Counted from the first letter of the stretch, positions 1 through 38,338 are shown. The stretch: DNA of 64,000 nucleotides from Silene latifolia (GCF_048544455.1 NC_133537.1:66470134-66534133), one strand, 5' to 3'. Notes: generated from the sequence alone by a model not told the origin. Translations and numbers: made by a program.

Positions 1-1365
1 ATTAGATCTAGAACAATATTAATCTTACTAAAAAATGACCCAAAATATTTGTTTTGGTCTGTTATTATTCGGCCAAGAGAGGAAGGAAGAAGGAGTAATT
101 ACCTCTCTAAAATTTCTATAAGTTTTAGATGTAAAAAAGAATGAATATCTCACACTAGTAATTGTAGTGTATATTAGAAAAATAGAGTAAAAACCCTTGG
201 CTTTTACCATGCAAAACCGGTTGAAGGGGAGGAGGATGCCCAATGCATGAGCAAGTTTTTCTACCCAAGAAATCATAGGTATGCAAGGCTAAAACTTATG
301 GGTAATCATTGTGTTTTCCACTTAAAATAATTAACACAATTTAAACCTTATACTCCCTCCATTTTCGGCACTTATATAAAATGTGAGGTCCATTTTATAT
401 TAGTCATTTGTCAATTGTCACATGTTACTAGTCATGTGTAATTGTAATGTATTTTTAACATAATAAAAATCAACGTATTAATAAAAATACGTCATGTACA
501 AAATCGACTTAGTAATTCATAATTACTTGTACCAAAACGGTTTATCAATTACAATAAGACACGTCAATAATACTTACAAAATCGTCCGTCAATTTTAAGC
601 AATTTAATTAACCCGTATTGACATACGATCAATTAAATAATCAATTAAGAGTGTCACCCTTTATGTATGACTTAAGGGGATCAACTGATCACCACCGTCG
701 CACGACAGTAATGTCAAACTCTAGTCAGCCAATCATTACCGATATGTGTGGACCAGTTGACTGTAAAATATTACATCCCACATGAATTCTTAAAATGAGA
801 TTTAAACATGTGATCATCATGATCAACAGTTGTGATCGCATTATTGTCGGAGGACACATATTCCAACACATTTAACTTCCAAATTAGCATTATATAGCCT
901 CTCCTATTTAAGATCGTCTCATTTGTTTCCTCCAAAACAATCATTTGGGGTGGTAAAAATTTGCAGTATTTTCTTTAACTTGAATTTGGAATGACGAATT
1001 ACTAATTTGTGTATTATTTTTTGTTGTACTTTTGTTTTGTAGGCGGTACGAAATGAAGACCTTGCGGTGAAGTCCTATGGTTAGCGGCTAACTCTTGATG
1101 CCATGCACACTCCACAGGTAAATTCACTTTTATGCAACTAACAACTTCAATATTTTAATTTGGTTTTATAGTTTTCTAATTCGTACATAATCAAATTCTA
1201 AAATTTATGAATTTTTATTAGATGATGATCAAAATTAAAGAATAGAAATATGTATCAATGATGAAATAAATTCCGATTTCATTTGATATTCACAAAAAAA
1301 AAAATCAATTATCTAAATTTTTAATTTTTCCTAGAGATAACTCGTGATTTTTCACGGGTAACAAA

Positions 1366-1741
1366 ACTAGTTATTAATAATATATTAATATAATCTAATA
1401 ATAATCTAATAAGTAATATAAAAAATAAAATAGTAATATAATAATAAATATAGTAATAATAATAATAATGTAGTAATAATAATAATATAGTAATATAAAT
1501 GATAATATTATTAATAATATTATAATATATTAAATAATATAATATATTAATAATAATAACTAAAAAAAATATGATAAGCATAATATAAATATTATAAATA
1601 ATAATAAATAATAATAAATAATAATAATAATAATAATAATAGATGTAATATAATAATTTATTAATATAATAATAATAAATATGTTATTAATAATATTAAT
1701 ATAAAATAATATATTAATAAAATAATAAATATAATATGACA

Positions 1742-1782
<41 letters not shown>

Positions 1783-1960
1783 TATTAATACACTAATATT
1801 TCCATGAATCATAATAATATAATCATAAATAAATATAATAAATATAATTAAAATGATAATAATAATAACTATAATAGTAATATAATAAATATTAAAAATA
1901 AATTTTAATATAATAATAACAATAGTAAATAAATTGATATAATAATAATGATAACAATAA
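1366..1960. repeat. AT-only trinucleotide-rich low-complexity tract
   Basis: This stretch consists almost entirely of TAA/AATA-type words such as AATAATAATAAT with almost no G or C. Open frames across it encode only Ile/Tyr/Asn-rich strings and are artefacts of composition. Confidence 0.9.
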
Positions 1961-1962
1961 GA

Positions 1963-2050
1963 GTTGAAGTGAACTGAACTGAACTGAATGAATGAAGTTG
2001 AACTGAACTTAATAGAGCTGAAGTGAACTGAACTGAACTGAACTGAACTC
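1963..2050. repeat. TGAAC pentanucleotide microsatellite
   Basis: Tandem TGAAC units (GAACTGAACTGAACT) are interrupted by a few GAATGAATG variants, about 240 bp upstream of the COQ5 start codon. Confidence 0.85.
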
Positions 2051-2306
2051 ATTAAAACTAAAATTAAGTTCAAAAGAACGGGGGCTAAAAGTCGTTAATG
2101 GAACAAAAAAATCTGCTCTCATAAAAACGTAAAGAAATGGGTCACGAGTCACGACACGAAAAGCCCACATTTCGTCGAGTCATGAAAGGTGTTCATCTCT
2201 TGATGATTCATGAATTCCACACCTCCGTTCCTCCGTGTCTTCTTCTCCACAGCTCTATATTAGACACCAAAATTGTAAGCATATTGATTGTTACAAACTT
2301 ACAACA

Positions 2307-28221
<25,915 letters not shown>

Positions 28222-29149
28222 GTACTGCGACTTTCCGTTCTATAGCAAACTTGTATTTCCGTTCATCTAAAGAAGACTCAAAATTGCAGTCTTTAGTGGA
28301 TAACATTTTATGTTTTCAACACCAAAGACTAATTTTTGTGTTGAGAAAAATTCTACTAGTTCCCAAGACAAAACCCTAAATGTATTATTCTGTTCTTTTG
28401 TAACACAGTTGGCTGTGAATCTCGTGCTTCCTAATGTAACACTTTGTTTTGCGCTCCAGAAGACTCGAAAACATGCAATGGGCAAGTATCTGGTACAAGA
28501 GGAAAGAGTCCACAGTGGTGCGTAGTCAATGTACTTAATATTGCAGTTGATAATTGGTGCTGATTACTGCTTATCTGAAATCTGAGAGGATTTCTGGTTT
28601 CTAGCTACTTAGAACTTGCTTCGTCTTTTTCTGTAAAAGGCCCTAACTGCATACTTGACTTATTGATTAGAAAAATATTAACACAAATTTGACTGGGTGG
28701 GTATACAATATACCTCTATGGAGCATTGGCTGTCAGGTCCGAAATTCACCTTTTACCTGTTTTTAAATGCAATCATCCATGAACTGGTGATAATGTTAGC
28801 CTGTTAGGTGCAATGGGGCCGTTAACGCACAGGGGAGCCATTGGTTAAGCACTTAAATGTGAAGATTTTTTATTGTCTGCTAATAATCGAGTTCAAGATT
28901 GGCTTCCCATTTTTGTGCTTGGCTCATTTACAAGCTCCACTAAACGCCTTTGGCTTGAACTATGGAGCTAATTGTAAGATCGTCCCTACTCCCTCTCTTC
29001 AGATTATTTAGTTACATTTGCTTTTGGTATAAAGACTAGGGAAACCGGGATTGGACCATTCCTGGCTTATTAGTTTTGCATGACTTGTGTGCTAAATTAT
29101 ACTTCTCCATAACTGGATGATCAAGTTATGTATTGAAAACATTCTACGG

Positions 29150-29523
29150 AAAATGCACACGTTGCCCTTGAGGTTTGACATTTTGCCCGAAATACCCAAT
29201 TTTTTGTCCGAAAAACTTTAAGAGGCCATAACTCGCGTTTACGAGTTTAGAAAATGATAAAAAAGAAATTCAAATCGATCCCGTGGCTAGAAGTTTTTGT
29301 ATGTCAGTTTTTTTGACCGAAAAAACTCCGAGTGACCATATCTCTTGGTCACGAATTCCAAACTCGACAAATTTTTTTTCAAGTCGTAGTTTTCAGAAAG
29401 ATGATCAATTTGAAAAAAAAAAATCGTCACTTTCTGAACTCGTAAACGCGAGTTATGGCCTCTTAAAGTTTTCCAGATCAAAAAATTGGGTATTCTAGGC
29501 AATACGGGCATCGCGTGCATTTT
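29150..29523. mobile_element. Fold-back MITE with ~100-bp inverted repeats
   Basis: Left arm words ACTTTAAGAGGCCATAACTC and GCGTTTACGAGTT are mirrored on the right as GAGTTATGGCCTCTTAAAGT. Ends read AAAATGCACACGTTGCCC and, from the other side, AAAATGCACGCGATGCCC. The 374-bp element can fold almost fully back on itself. No target duplication was identified, so the superfamily is open. Confidence 0.75.
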
Positions 29524-31465
29524 ATGTTCTTAGAATATAAAAATAATGAAAACATTTTTCTCAAAATATGAAAAGAAACGAGTGTGGTATATTTTTCAGA
29601 ATAGACGTTGATCAAGACGGAACACGCACAGGCCACAGCAAAGAGACTGGAAGATGAGATTTGTGGCGTGGAATGAAGACGAGGAACCAACTCCATCATA
29701 CCGTACAACTTTTTGTAAGGTATTCCCTATCTGTTAGAAGATAGTGATCAGTACCTCACTGAGTCACTGGACATGTTATCCTAGTATGTTGGTACAAAGA
29801 TTGTTATCAAACTACATTTGACTTGAGATGTCCTATAAACAAGGTACCGGTAACTCTCATATTCGCATTATATACAATGAGACTAATGTACGATTCTCTA
29901 AACTTAATTTAGGACCACAGTAGATGCTAACAGTTAAAGCCTAAAATTGTTGATACAAGAGGTAAAGATTATATAACATTGCTGTCATTTACCTTTGCTA
30001 AAAACTCCTACTACTCGACTTTATAGTTCTTCTTTGCACTTTCTCATTCCGTTCAGTTCACTGGGTTCATTTTTACATCAAATTTGATTATACTTCTTTT
30101 TTTGGTGATTGCAAGTGTAAACAAGTGGTCTATGTGCAATTCTACTGTCTCACTACACGGGAACAATTGTGTCCAACCAAAATTTGCAATTAAGATTACC
30201 GCAAAATTTTGAACACAATCGTCATATCTTAGTTGGTACTCAGAGTACTGTATAAAACAGAACTCATGCCTGTTAAGCAATGAATTCATAGAATGAAGGA
30301 TATGGAAAATGAATTTATAGAGTTAATACACTATGCAAATTATTCTCAAACCTGTAAAATATACGCGATATGTTAATTTCTATGAAGTATTTTGATCATA
30401 GATCGAAACGTATTAGCAGGTAACACGGGTGAAATGTACCACATCGAATAACCGTACAAGTCAATATCAGCTGATTCGAGTCCATATCAGCTGATTCGAT
30501 ATTAAGGTCGTTTTAAGACTAATAATCAGTAGAGTATTAGAGACAAACCCAAAAAAAAAGACAGATACATAGGTGACATCGAAGATGAGTCAGGAATGAG
30601 ATGATTAATACGAAGAAATGTAAAGGGGCGGCTAACTTTACTGTGTATAACAACACATCGAATGGGAGAGATGAGCGCACACATTACGTCTACTTTTTCA
30701 ATTTTTCTATAAAAGCAGGGGGCAGTATTCATACCAAAATTATGTGCAATTGGCCTTTTAATTAACATTTAATTGAATTTATAATCTCACGACTCTATAC
30801 AATGAAAGTAAAGAATCTAAGGACACATCATTTTCGAAGCACAAAATCTCATTGAAGACGGCGATATCCGTCACAAGCTTATCACAAAATACCCATGAGA
30901 GGTGAGTGGGGAAGCACATGAGGGATGCCCCACCTTGTCCCCTCTCCCTTTTTGTGAGAGGTCTTCAGTTTGTGACCGGATTAGCCCGTCACAAGCAAGA
31001 CGCTTTGTTTTCGAAGAAATTAGGCATTATATTTATTAATTATTCAAATGCCTACTTTATTATATCCCTCTCAATTCTCATTCTAATCGAATTGTTAACA
31101 TATTTCTGCCGCAAATACTAAAATTGTTTGAGCAAGGTGAGTTTCAACCCAAAAAAAAAAAAAGTAAAAATATACTATTTCGGGTATAAATGTACTTAAT
31201 GTTGATTACAAACACACAACAGACTTAATGATGAAATAAGAGTTCCAAGTGACACCGAGCTTGACTCGGCTCCTGTGGACTTAAGGTCCATGGAATGATT
31301 CCCTTCTTTCGGCTTACACCGGTAAACAAGAACAAATCTTACCTCGGGGGTTTTTAGAAAAGCCCCTCTAATACCTAAGTCAGATTTTTTTTAGGTTACT
31401 TTAGGCCGACCAGGTTCATCTTGAGGAGTTACCTCGGGGAGTCTGCTTGTAATGAGAGAGTTTTA

Positions 31466-31650
31466 TGGCTTGTTTAGATTGGGGAATTTGGAGGGAAAGG
31501 AAAGGGATGAAGAATAGGGGATAAGGCAAATCAAAATCTCTCTATAATAGAAAAGATTTGGAGGAAAATTGCATGCAAACATGAAACACCCACACCCCAT
31601 TTTCCTTCCCCTTCCCTTCTCCCCTCCTATTTTGCTATCCAAACAAGGCC
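31466..31650. mobile_element. PIF/Harbinger-type MITE
   Basis: A 185-bp element with TTA duplications at 31463-31465 and 31651-31653 has ends TGGCTTGTTTAGATTGG and, on the other strand, GGCCTTGTTTGGATAGC. It is related to the MITE at 9129-9414. Confidence 0.7.
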
Positions 31651-31968
31651 TTAGAGAGTGGAGATTAGGTAAGAATTGAATTACCTTGTTCCATAAACAT
31701 CACCCTCTATCAATAGGGTGAATGGTGAGGATTTTGAGGTGCTTACGTGACAGCTCTCATTTAGATAGGGATAGACATAAGGGTGCAAATGAGCTGAGTC
31801 CTCGGTTTGGTCAAAGCATGTCTCAAGTCAAACTTGACTAAATCTGAGTCTATTTCGAGTTTTGTGGAACCTATATTAAAAATCGCTAATATTTATTTAA
31901 AATAATTTTAATACACCATATATTCTAGTTAAATTTATTTTAAATTATGTTATTATATATATATATAT

Positions 31969-32564
31969 TGTTCCGGGTATTAATTCCGAAGGAGGCTTGT
32001 TTACCACGCCAGCTTTGTCGAATAATGCCTCTTCTAGCCTTGACTGCTCTCCTCGGCCTCTCCTGCAACAATGAGCAAACTGAGGGCTTGGCTTTGTGCC
32101 AAGCGTACTCACTCCGACGCTCAAGTCAGTGAATTTACTGTGATTAAGTAGTATGTAGCTTGATGACGTGTATTGTAGAGAGATGAGAGAGATTATACCA
32201 ATTTAAGGGGTTCTTAGGTTAGATTCTGGATCCCTTCCTCAATGAGGATTGAGGAGTATTTATAGACTTTCACCTTTTGTCACGTAGTGGCCAAGTGGGC
32301 CAAGTGGCGTAGCGGTGGAAAGATCGATCTACCCTCGCCGAGGGACCTATGGCAGGCCGGCGAGCCTGGTTGACTCCATGCCGAGGGTTCTTGGATATGA
32401 GTACGCGGGTATGTGCCCTACTGGTAGGTTGCCATGCCGATACCGGTCGGGCAGCCGAAAGGATGCATCTACGGGATGTCTAAGTCATTGAATTCTTTGT
32501 GGATATCTTTGACCTCGTTCAATATGTTGACTTGGTCGGTCGTGGGTGAGAATATGCCCCATCA
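31969..32564 (-). repeat. Retrotransposon 2, 3' LTR (left)
   Basis: It begins TGTTCCGGGTATTAATTCC and ends GCCCCATCA. The first ~350 bp match the right LTR exactly; later differences are mostly 1-3 base insertions or deletions. Confidence 0.92.
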
Positions 32565-32582
32565 ATTTGCCCCAGCCGTAGT
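32565..32582 (-). other. Polypurine-tract-like site beside the 3' LTR
   Basis: On the minus strand GGCTGGGGCAAAT directly precedes the LTR start TGATGGGGC. The same sequence occurs at the equivalent place in retrotransposon 1 (18060-18073). Its position fits plus-strand priming; it is short and not purely purine. Confidence 0.5.
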
Positions 32583-33055
32583 CTATGCCGTGGTATGGGC
32601 TCCGATGTATGTTGAGCGTATATTCGCGCAAGTGAAAATTTTCTCGCCCCGGCTTCTTCTCCCTCGGCTTACTTACGTGCGCAGCCGTACCATATCCCCC
32701 TCCACATGGATGGGTAATGGACATCAAATGTGGAAGAAAAGATGTTTCTTGGCCGGCGGACTCAAGGTTGAGAGTGCTTAGGTGTAATTTTGATTGCCCC
32801 CGGCCGGTGCTACCTAGCTTGGTTAGTCATCTTTGGCGGAGAACAGATACTTTAGGATTTTTCTTTGAGGAAGATGAATAGTCACGGGGATATAAAGGGG
32901 CGTGTTGAAGACGCTTGGTTCTTCGTTGCATTGATTGACATTCAACCGTTGCGTCGATTGACATTCCGTGTACGCATGCGACATGTGTCTCTTCGTTGAT
33001 TGGCCGATGCTTTATGGGTCTGCGTTTTGATTGGTCCTCCTTTATGGGCTTTTGC

Positions 33056-33064
33056 CTATAAATA
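33056..33064 (+). promoter_or_regulatory. TATA box for the antisense ORF
   Basis: CTATAAATA sits 186 bp upstream of the aORF start codon at 33250, on the plus strand and inside the element rather than in an LTR. The leader between them is AT-rich, as in plant 5' UTRs. The equivalent segment is missing in retrotransposon 1. Confidence 0.55.
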
Positions 33065-33249
33065 CCAGACTTTTGAAGTGAAATTGGTTAGCAATTTCAT
33101 TCATTCTAAAAATTTTCTTCTTTCCAAAATTCCAAGTCTTTTCCTCTCTTCCGATCTTCAGAATTTTTACGTCGGCGTAGCACTTTTCTTCAAGGTAAAC
33201 CGAAAAACCTTTTCAACTTTTTGTTTTGTTTAAGTAATTGTTGTGAACC

Positions 33250-35697
33250 ATGTCTTCTACTGATGCCGGTCCCAGTACTCGTGCGCCGGGGGGTTCCCCG
33301 TCGCGTCTTGATGAGGAGGAGGTGGTGGCCGCAATTCCATTAAGGTCGAGGGGCCCTAGGTCTCCTTCCCCGGAAGTTGACCGCAGAGTTCTGGAGGAGT
33401 GGGAGGACGATGACGATGTGGATGACGGTGATGATGATGAGGAAAGGAATCCTTCCGGGGCGGAGAGGGCGACAGTCTTGCATCATTACGATGCCTGTAC
33501 TACCGGCGCCGATCGTGGTTTTATTGATAAGTTGGTCCGCCGCTCCGGCTCCGAATTTTTCAAGAGCACTTCTTTTTTGCAAAGGGTACAACATTGTCAT
33601 CCCCGGGGAGGGTCAGGCCGTCTGTTGCCCTCCTCCCCGGTCACATCGGCGTATATATGAGGCACGGAGTATGGTCTCCGGTTTCCTCTCAATATGTACG
33701 TCTCTTCTATAATTCAGGCGATGAACGTTGCGGCGGCGCAGCCTTCACCCTTTGGCCGTTAGGACTATAGTCGGCTTCGTGTGGTCGTGTCGTCTGGGGG
33801 TGATCCCAACGGTAAACTTATTCCGCCGAATTCATTTTCTTCGAATGAATGTTCAAGGTGGCCGGGGGTGGTATAGCGTCCAGACTGAGCCGGGCTATCT
33901 CACCGTGCCTAAGCTCACCTCTTGCAAGGGCTGGAAGGAACGGTGGGTGTATGTCGAGGTCCCAGATGATTATCCGTTGCCTCGGTCTTTTGAGCACCAT
34001 GTTAACTTGCGGTGCGAGAGCAAAGGGGAGCGTGAGAAGATGATCCCCAAGGGCAAGAATAAGATGGACGCCGGGAATGTCTATCTTAATGAGGACGAGA
34101 AGCAGGCACTGAAGCTTTTCGAGGTCGATGATGATGGGGCGCCGAAGGTTTGGTTGCCCCCGACGCAAGTCATCCAGATGGATGAGCCGCTTTGCCACGT
34201 CGGCCTCATACCGGCCCTAGCACAGGGTGAGTGGGGTCGGTGTGAGGCCCATTTCTGCTTTAATGTTTTTCGTTGTTTGTTTCTTGACATGTCCCTTTGT
34301 CTAAGTTTTGCTTTGTTTCTTTTACAGAGCACTTTGGTCCCGAACTGTCTGAGCAACTCCTCGAGAAGATGGGGCTGGACAAAGACGGAAACGTTAAGGA
34401 GAAGAATCCGAAGGTCGATGTGCATGACCGCCGTCCGTCGCCTCTCGACCTCCTGAAGGGCTTGGACGATACGGCGGCCCGAGGCCAAGGTAGTGTTGCC
34501 ATTCCTCGCCGGGTCCGAAAAGCCAAGTCTACGGCGGCGACGGTGTCAACCTCTGTTCCGCCTCCACCAGAGGTGGAGGTCGTTGACATTGTCGATGGCG
34601 AGGATTCCGATGCTGAGGGATCTCCGCTTAGGCGTAAGAGGAAAAGATCTACCCATGACACCGATGCTTCTGCTTCCGTCGCTCATGTTAATGCCAGCGC
34701 CGAGGAAACGGATCAACTGGCCAAGAAGAGCAAGCCCTCCGTACAGGTCTAACTTGCGGCTCATTTAGCTTGGCTCATTAGATATACCCGATGACCGGCT
34801 CTCGGTATGTCCATGAACGTTGACGTGGACTCTTTGGTTGAATTTTTGTAGATCAACCGGCGCGATCTGTCCCGATTCATCGAGCGGCGAGTTGAGAAGA
34901 GGCCTATGCGCAGACGGCGGGAAAAATGCCGACTCCGTACTCGCGTCGATATCCAACGACCGGCTCATAGCGGAGGGTACAAAGTCGAGCAAGAAGGTTG
35001 GGATTTGGTCCGATCTGGTCGGCTCTCGTATTAGGGAGCAAGAAAAGGCCTTGGCCGATACGGGACCGTTGATAGAGCGTTGAGGCTCGATGTTGTTGCC
35101 GCAAAGGGGTGGCCGGAAAGGCTAAGCATGACCTCCTTGCCGCACAAGCGCGAGTCGAGGAAATTGAGAAGTCTTTGTCGGCCGAGAAGGCCAAGGTAGA
35201 GGTGCCGATTCCCCGCCGCCGCCAAGTCGAAGGAGGAGGGACAGTACAAGGGCGGCTACGACGTTGTTGTCGCCCAAAGGGAGGAGTCGAAAAGGGCGTA
35301 TCGGCTCCAAGCAGTCGCATAGGAGACTAGTGCTATCCTTGCCCAAAGGGAGAAGGATATTGAGACACTTCAAAACACGCTTCTCCCACGCATGTGTGCT
35401 CAGTATAGGGACCTGACCGAAGAAGCTTTCAGGGAGGTGGTAGATGAGGTCTATCCGGATGGCTCCTTTCTATGGACAAAATTCGACGAGCTGTTCGACG
35501 ATAGGCTCGAGGCTAAGGAGAAAGCTGCGGCGGATAAGGCTGCCGAGGATGCGAGGGCCAAGAAGGAGGAGGAGGCGACCGCTGCAAAGGCGGCCCTTGC
35601 AGAGAAGACGAGGGCGGCCGAGGAGGAGTCTGCTAGATTGAAGGCAGCTGAGGATGCTAAGGCTGCTAAGAAAGCTGAGGATGCTAAGGCTGCCTAG
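33250..35697 (+). pseudogene. Antisense ORF (aORF) of retrotransposon 2, with introns
   Basis: It starts MSSTDAGPSTRAPGGSPS at 33250 and continues with an acidic Asp/Glu block, a central part at 33728-34226 with GWYSVQTEPGYLTVPKLTS, and an intron at 34227-34327 (GTGAGT...TTTTACAG). After the intron come HFGPELSEQLLEKMGLDKD, a Ser/Pro-rich acidic segment with DSDAEGSPLRRKRKR (possible nuclear signal), a likely second intron at 34747-34851 (GTCTAA...TTTTTGTAG), and an Ala/Lys/Glu-rich coiled-coil end finishing at TAG 35695-35697. Frameshifts near 33590-33730 and 35080-35390 break this copy. The homologous copy in element 1 keeps the same first intron. Tat elements are known to carry antisense ORFs of unknown function. 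Confidence 0.7.
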
Positions 35698-36080
35698 AGT
35701 GCATCTAAGTCGCTCACCGAGGGTAACGTCGCTGGATGATGGCGGTAAGGGCAAGCAAAGAACGGGCATAGGGAGACGGGCGGTCGTCACCAGGCTCACC
35801 GGCGTCTCGGATAGCTTCAGCTATTCGGGGCCAATTATTAAGCCTTTTCTCCCGCCATCCTTTTGGCGCTTCAAAGAACCAAAGTCCGTAACCTTTTGCT
35901 TTACTTTTCCTTGTATTTTGTGAAACCTTGGTAGGTAGAGTCTTGGCTTATCCCAAAGGGGACGGCCGTCGTCTGTATTTCTCCTTCTTGTAATTTTGTT
36001 ATCTTTTTCTTTAATGAGAACTCGCTTGTCTTGCCTCTGGCTTGGCCGAGGCCTTTGATTTATTCCTTCACTTGTCTTCT

Positions 36081-36316
36081 TGCGTTAATTAATTGAGCGC
36101 TTTTTCGTTTCTACCTTCGGCTTTAGCCGAGGCAGTTTAGGATGCGTATCTCAACTGTGTTTAACGTCTTTAGGCTCGGTCTTAATTTGCCGAGTGCAGT
36201 TGCGTTAATTAATTGAGCGCTTTTTCGTTTTTACCTTCGGCTATGGCCGAGGCAGTTAGAATGCGTATCTCAACTGTGTTTAACGTCTTTAAGCTCGGTC
36301 TTAATTTGCCGAGGCG
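36081..36316. repeat. 120-bp tandem duplication in the spacer of retrotransposon 2
   Basis: TTGCGTTAATTAATTGAGCG starts near 36080 and TGCGTTAATTAATTGAGCGC near 36201. Each unit ends with GGTCTTAATTTGCCGAG. A single similar unit lies near 21285-21360 in retrotransposon 1. Confidence 0.85.
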
Positions 36317-36531
36317 ATCGCGTTCGCTCGTCTCTTCCGCACATTCGGGGCAACGGAGTTTACGTTTTGACCGCCGTTGAACATATGTTAGCATATCGGC
36401 TCGTCCCCCGTCACTCCCGTTAAAGGTAGGGATGAGACGAGGTTTTCGCTCTGTCTGCTTTGTGTACATATGTTAGTATGCCTTCGATTGGGGTGGATTA
36501 ACACTTTGATAAAAACTTGGATGACTCCTCA

Positions 36532-36822
36532 TTAGATATGAATATGCATTGGGGTGCCAACAATTGTTTTGGGCAACTCATTTGTTATACAAAGTATTTT
36601 TCGAGATTGTCGGTGTTCCAATGGCTCATCAAAGGTACATCTCCATGTCCGTCCGCCGGTATGTACCGGCCTCATTTCTTCAACTACCTTGTAGGGACCC
36701 TCCCAGTTGGCCGTCAACTTGCCATGGATGTTTCCTTTGTTGGTGGCAGCTGACTTCCTTAGGACCAGATCTCCTACTTTTAAGTCCCTTTTGTGGACTC
36801 TTCGGTTGTAGGCCCTTTTCAT
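36532..36822 (-). pseudogene. Integrase C-terminal segment, retrotransposon 2
   Basis: The piece contains KVGDLVLRKSAATNKGNIHG, then NWEGPYKVVEEMRPV, the GPY/F-type C-terminal module that follows the catalytic core of Ty3/gypsy integrases and helps bind DNA. It is out of frame with the catalytic piece upstream. Confidence 0.8.
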
Positions 36823-36891
36823 TCGGCTCGATATACGCCAAGTTGAGGCGTGCCGTATCTCGGCTTTCTTCGACCAGGTCCAGGGAGGTTC

Positions 36892-37665
36892 TTAGGCCTT
36901 CCTCGTTTTCATCCGGGTTAAAAGTGGCCGTTCTGAATGTTGGCACCGTTGCTTCAATCGGCAGGATCGCTTCGGACCGTAGACTAGGTGAAAAGGATGC
37001 CCCGTTGCTTCTTTCTCCGTGGTCCGGAGGGACCATAGAACGCCGGGTAGCTCATCGGCCCATCTTCCCTTGAGGTCTTCAACTGTCTTCTTCAAGCCGT
37101 TGAGGATCGTTTTATTGGTCGCTCCTCCGTCCGTGTCCGTTGCTCGGGGGTGGCGGACGGAGGAGTATGCAAATTTGATGCCGAGTTCTTCCAACCAGCT
37201 CATTATTGTGTCACTCCAAAATTCTCGGCCATGGTCGAACACCATGACTTGGGGTAACCCAAAACGAGTTATGACATTTTCCCAGATCACCTTTCTTACG
37301 GCCGCCGCGGTCTTCGCAGGCACTGCCACGGCCTCAACCCATTTGGTGAAGTAGTCGACGGCGACGATTAGGAACTTTCTTCCTCCGGATGCCGTTGGAA
37401 ATGGCCCTAGTAGATCCATTCCCCACTGTGCAAAGGGAAGGGGATTAAGCATGGTTGCGAGGTCTCGGGAAGGTGCGTGTATCACCGGAGCGTGCATCCG
37501 ACGATTGTTGCATTTTCTCGGTTTTGTTTCGGAATCTTCAAGCATGGTGGGCGAAGTATAGCCGGCTCGGAGAGCTTTGTGGGCTAGTGTTCTTGCCCCC
37601 ATGTGATGTCCACAGATGCCTTCGTGTATTTTCACAAGATTAGCTCTGCATCGGTGGACCGACAC
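36892..37665 (-). pseudogene. Integrase zinc finger and catalytic core, retrotransposon 2
   Basis: Integrase inserts the cDNA into the genome. The 257-residue piece shows the HHCC-type zinc region (HEGICGHHMGARTLAHK), the first catalytic Asp in WGMDLLGPF, and the second Asp in VFDHGREF. At the third position, where Tat integrases carry a Glu before the NKTILNGLKK helix, this copy reads TDGGATNKTILNGLKK, so the catalytic Glu appears to be lost. The copy would be inactive even without its frameshifts. Confidence 0.8.
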
Positions 37666-37864
37666 ACTTCAGAGTGGCCTTGTCGCGGACCTCCTATATA
37701 ACTCTCCTTCAAACACCAAGTACCTTGCTGCGATCCTCTTTATCTTTTGTGAGAGGTTGCGGTCCTCTGGTAATTCATTTGACAGTTTATACCCCTTGAT
37801 CGGAGTCATCCATGTCGTCTCGGTTTCCACGTTGCACACCATGCCGATGGTTTCGTCAATGCTT

Positions 37865-38320
37865 TTAGCGTTCCTGATGTCCACCAAAGACGGTCCCGGT
37901 GATATTCTTTATGGTTGAATCGGCGACTTTGAGAGAGCGTCGGCCGGTTGTTCTCGACACTGGGATGTGTCGCATTTTGAATGACTTCAATTTTGAGGTC
38001 TCGGCTTTTACCTTTTCCAGGTATCTTACCATCCCATCGTCCCGAGCTTCGTATTGGTTAGTCACCAAGAGAGAGTCTGTTTTCAAAATGATGTGTTCTG
38101 CCCCGGCGGCTCTGGCTAACTCAACTCCGGTTATCACTGCCTCATATTCGGATTCGTTGTTTGAGGTCGAGAAGGTAAACTTCAAAGCGTACTCGAATTC
38201 GTCCCCGTTTGGGCTGATGATAAGGATGCCGGCTCCCGAGCCGTTCGTTGTGGAGGATCCATCGGTATATACCTCCCACATGCCGGGACACGATTCTTCC
38301 TGATACGTGCATTCGGCCAA
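37865..38320 (-). pseudogene. Second RNase H (Tat-type aRNH), retrotransposon 2
   Basis: Motifs include WEVYTDGSSTTNGSGAGI (first Asp), NNESEYEAVITGVELA (Glu) and ILKTDSLLV (Asp), the order of an RNase H fold. It is separate from and downstream of the normal gypsy RNase H, which is the dual-RNase-H layout of the Tat lineage. The piece ends in a frameshift (TGRRSLKVADST). Confidence 0.75.
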
Positions 38321-38338
38321 GAAGTCCGCGCCGCCCCT

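Larger units (their letters stand above)
1..2306. other. AT-rich upstream region of COQ5
   Basis: No supportable gene is seen. The first 1.3 kb is ordinary AT-rich plant DNA. A short exon-like stretch around 1042-1118 lies between a TTTTGTAG acceptor-like site and a CAG/GTAAAT donor-like site, but it has no recognisable protein and no partner exons. The rest is simple repeats. The core promoter of COQ5 should lie in the last few hundred bases; no TATA box stands out clearly enough to call. Confidence 0.6.
28222..31968. other. Intergenic region downstream of COQ5
   Basis: The COQ5 3' UTR must begin here, but no poly(A) signal is clear enough to place its end. Apart from the two MITEs listed separately, no gene is seen in 28222-29149, 29524-31465 or 31651-31954. 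Open frames are short and show no recognisable protein. Confidence 0.6.

Noticed and set aside
1042..1118. Possible upstream exon with AG and GT borders
   Set aside because: Short, no recognisable peptide and no partner exons; could be chance.
1321..2073. Several minus-strand open frames of 60-119 codons
   Set aside because: They lie in TAA/AATA repeats and encode only Ile/Tyr-rich strings; composition artefacts.
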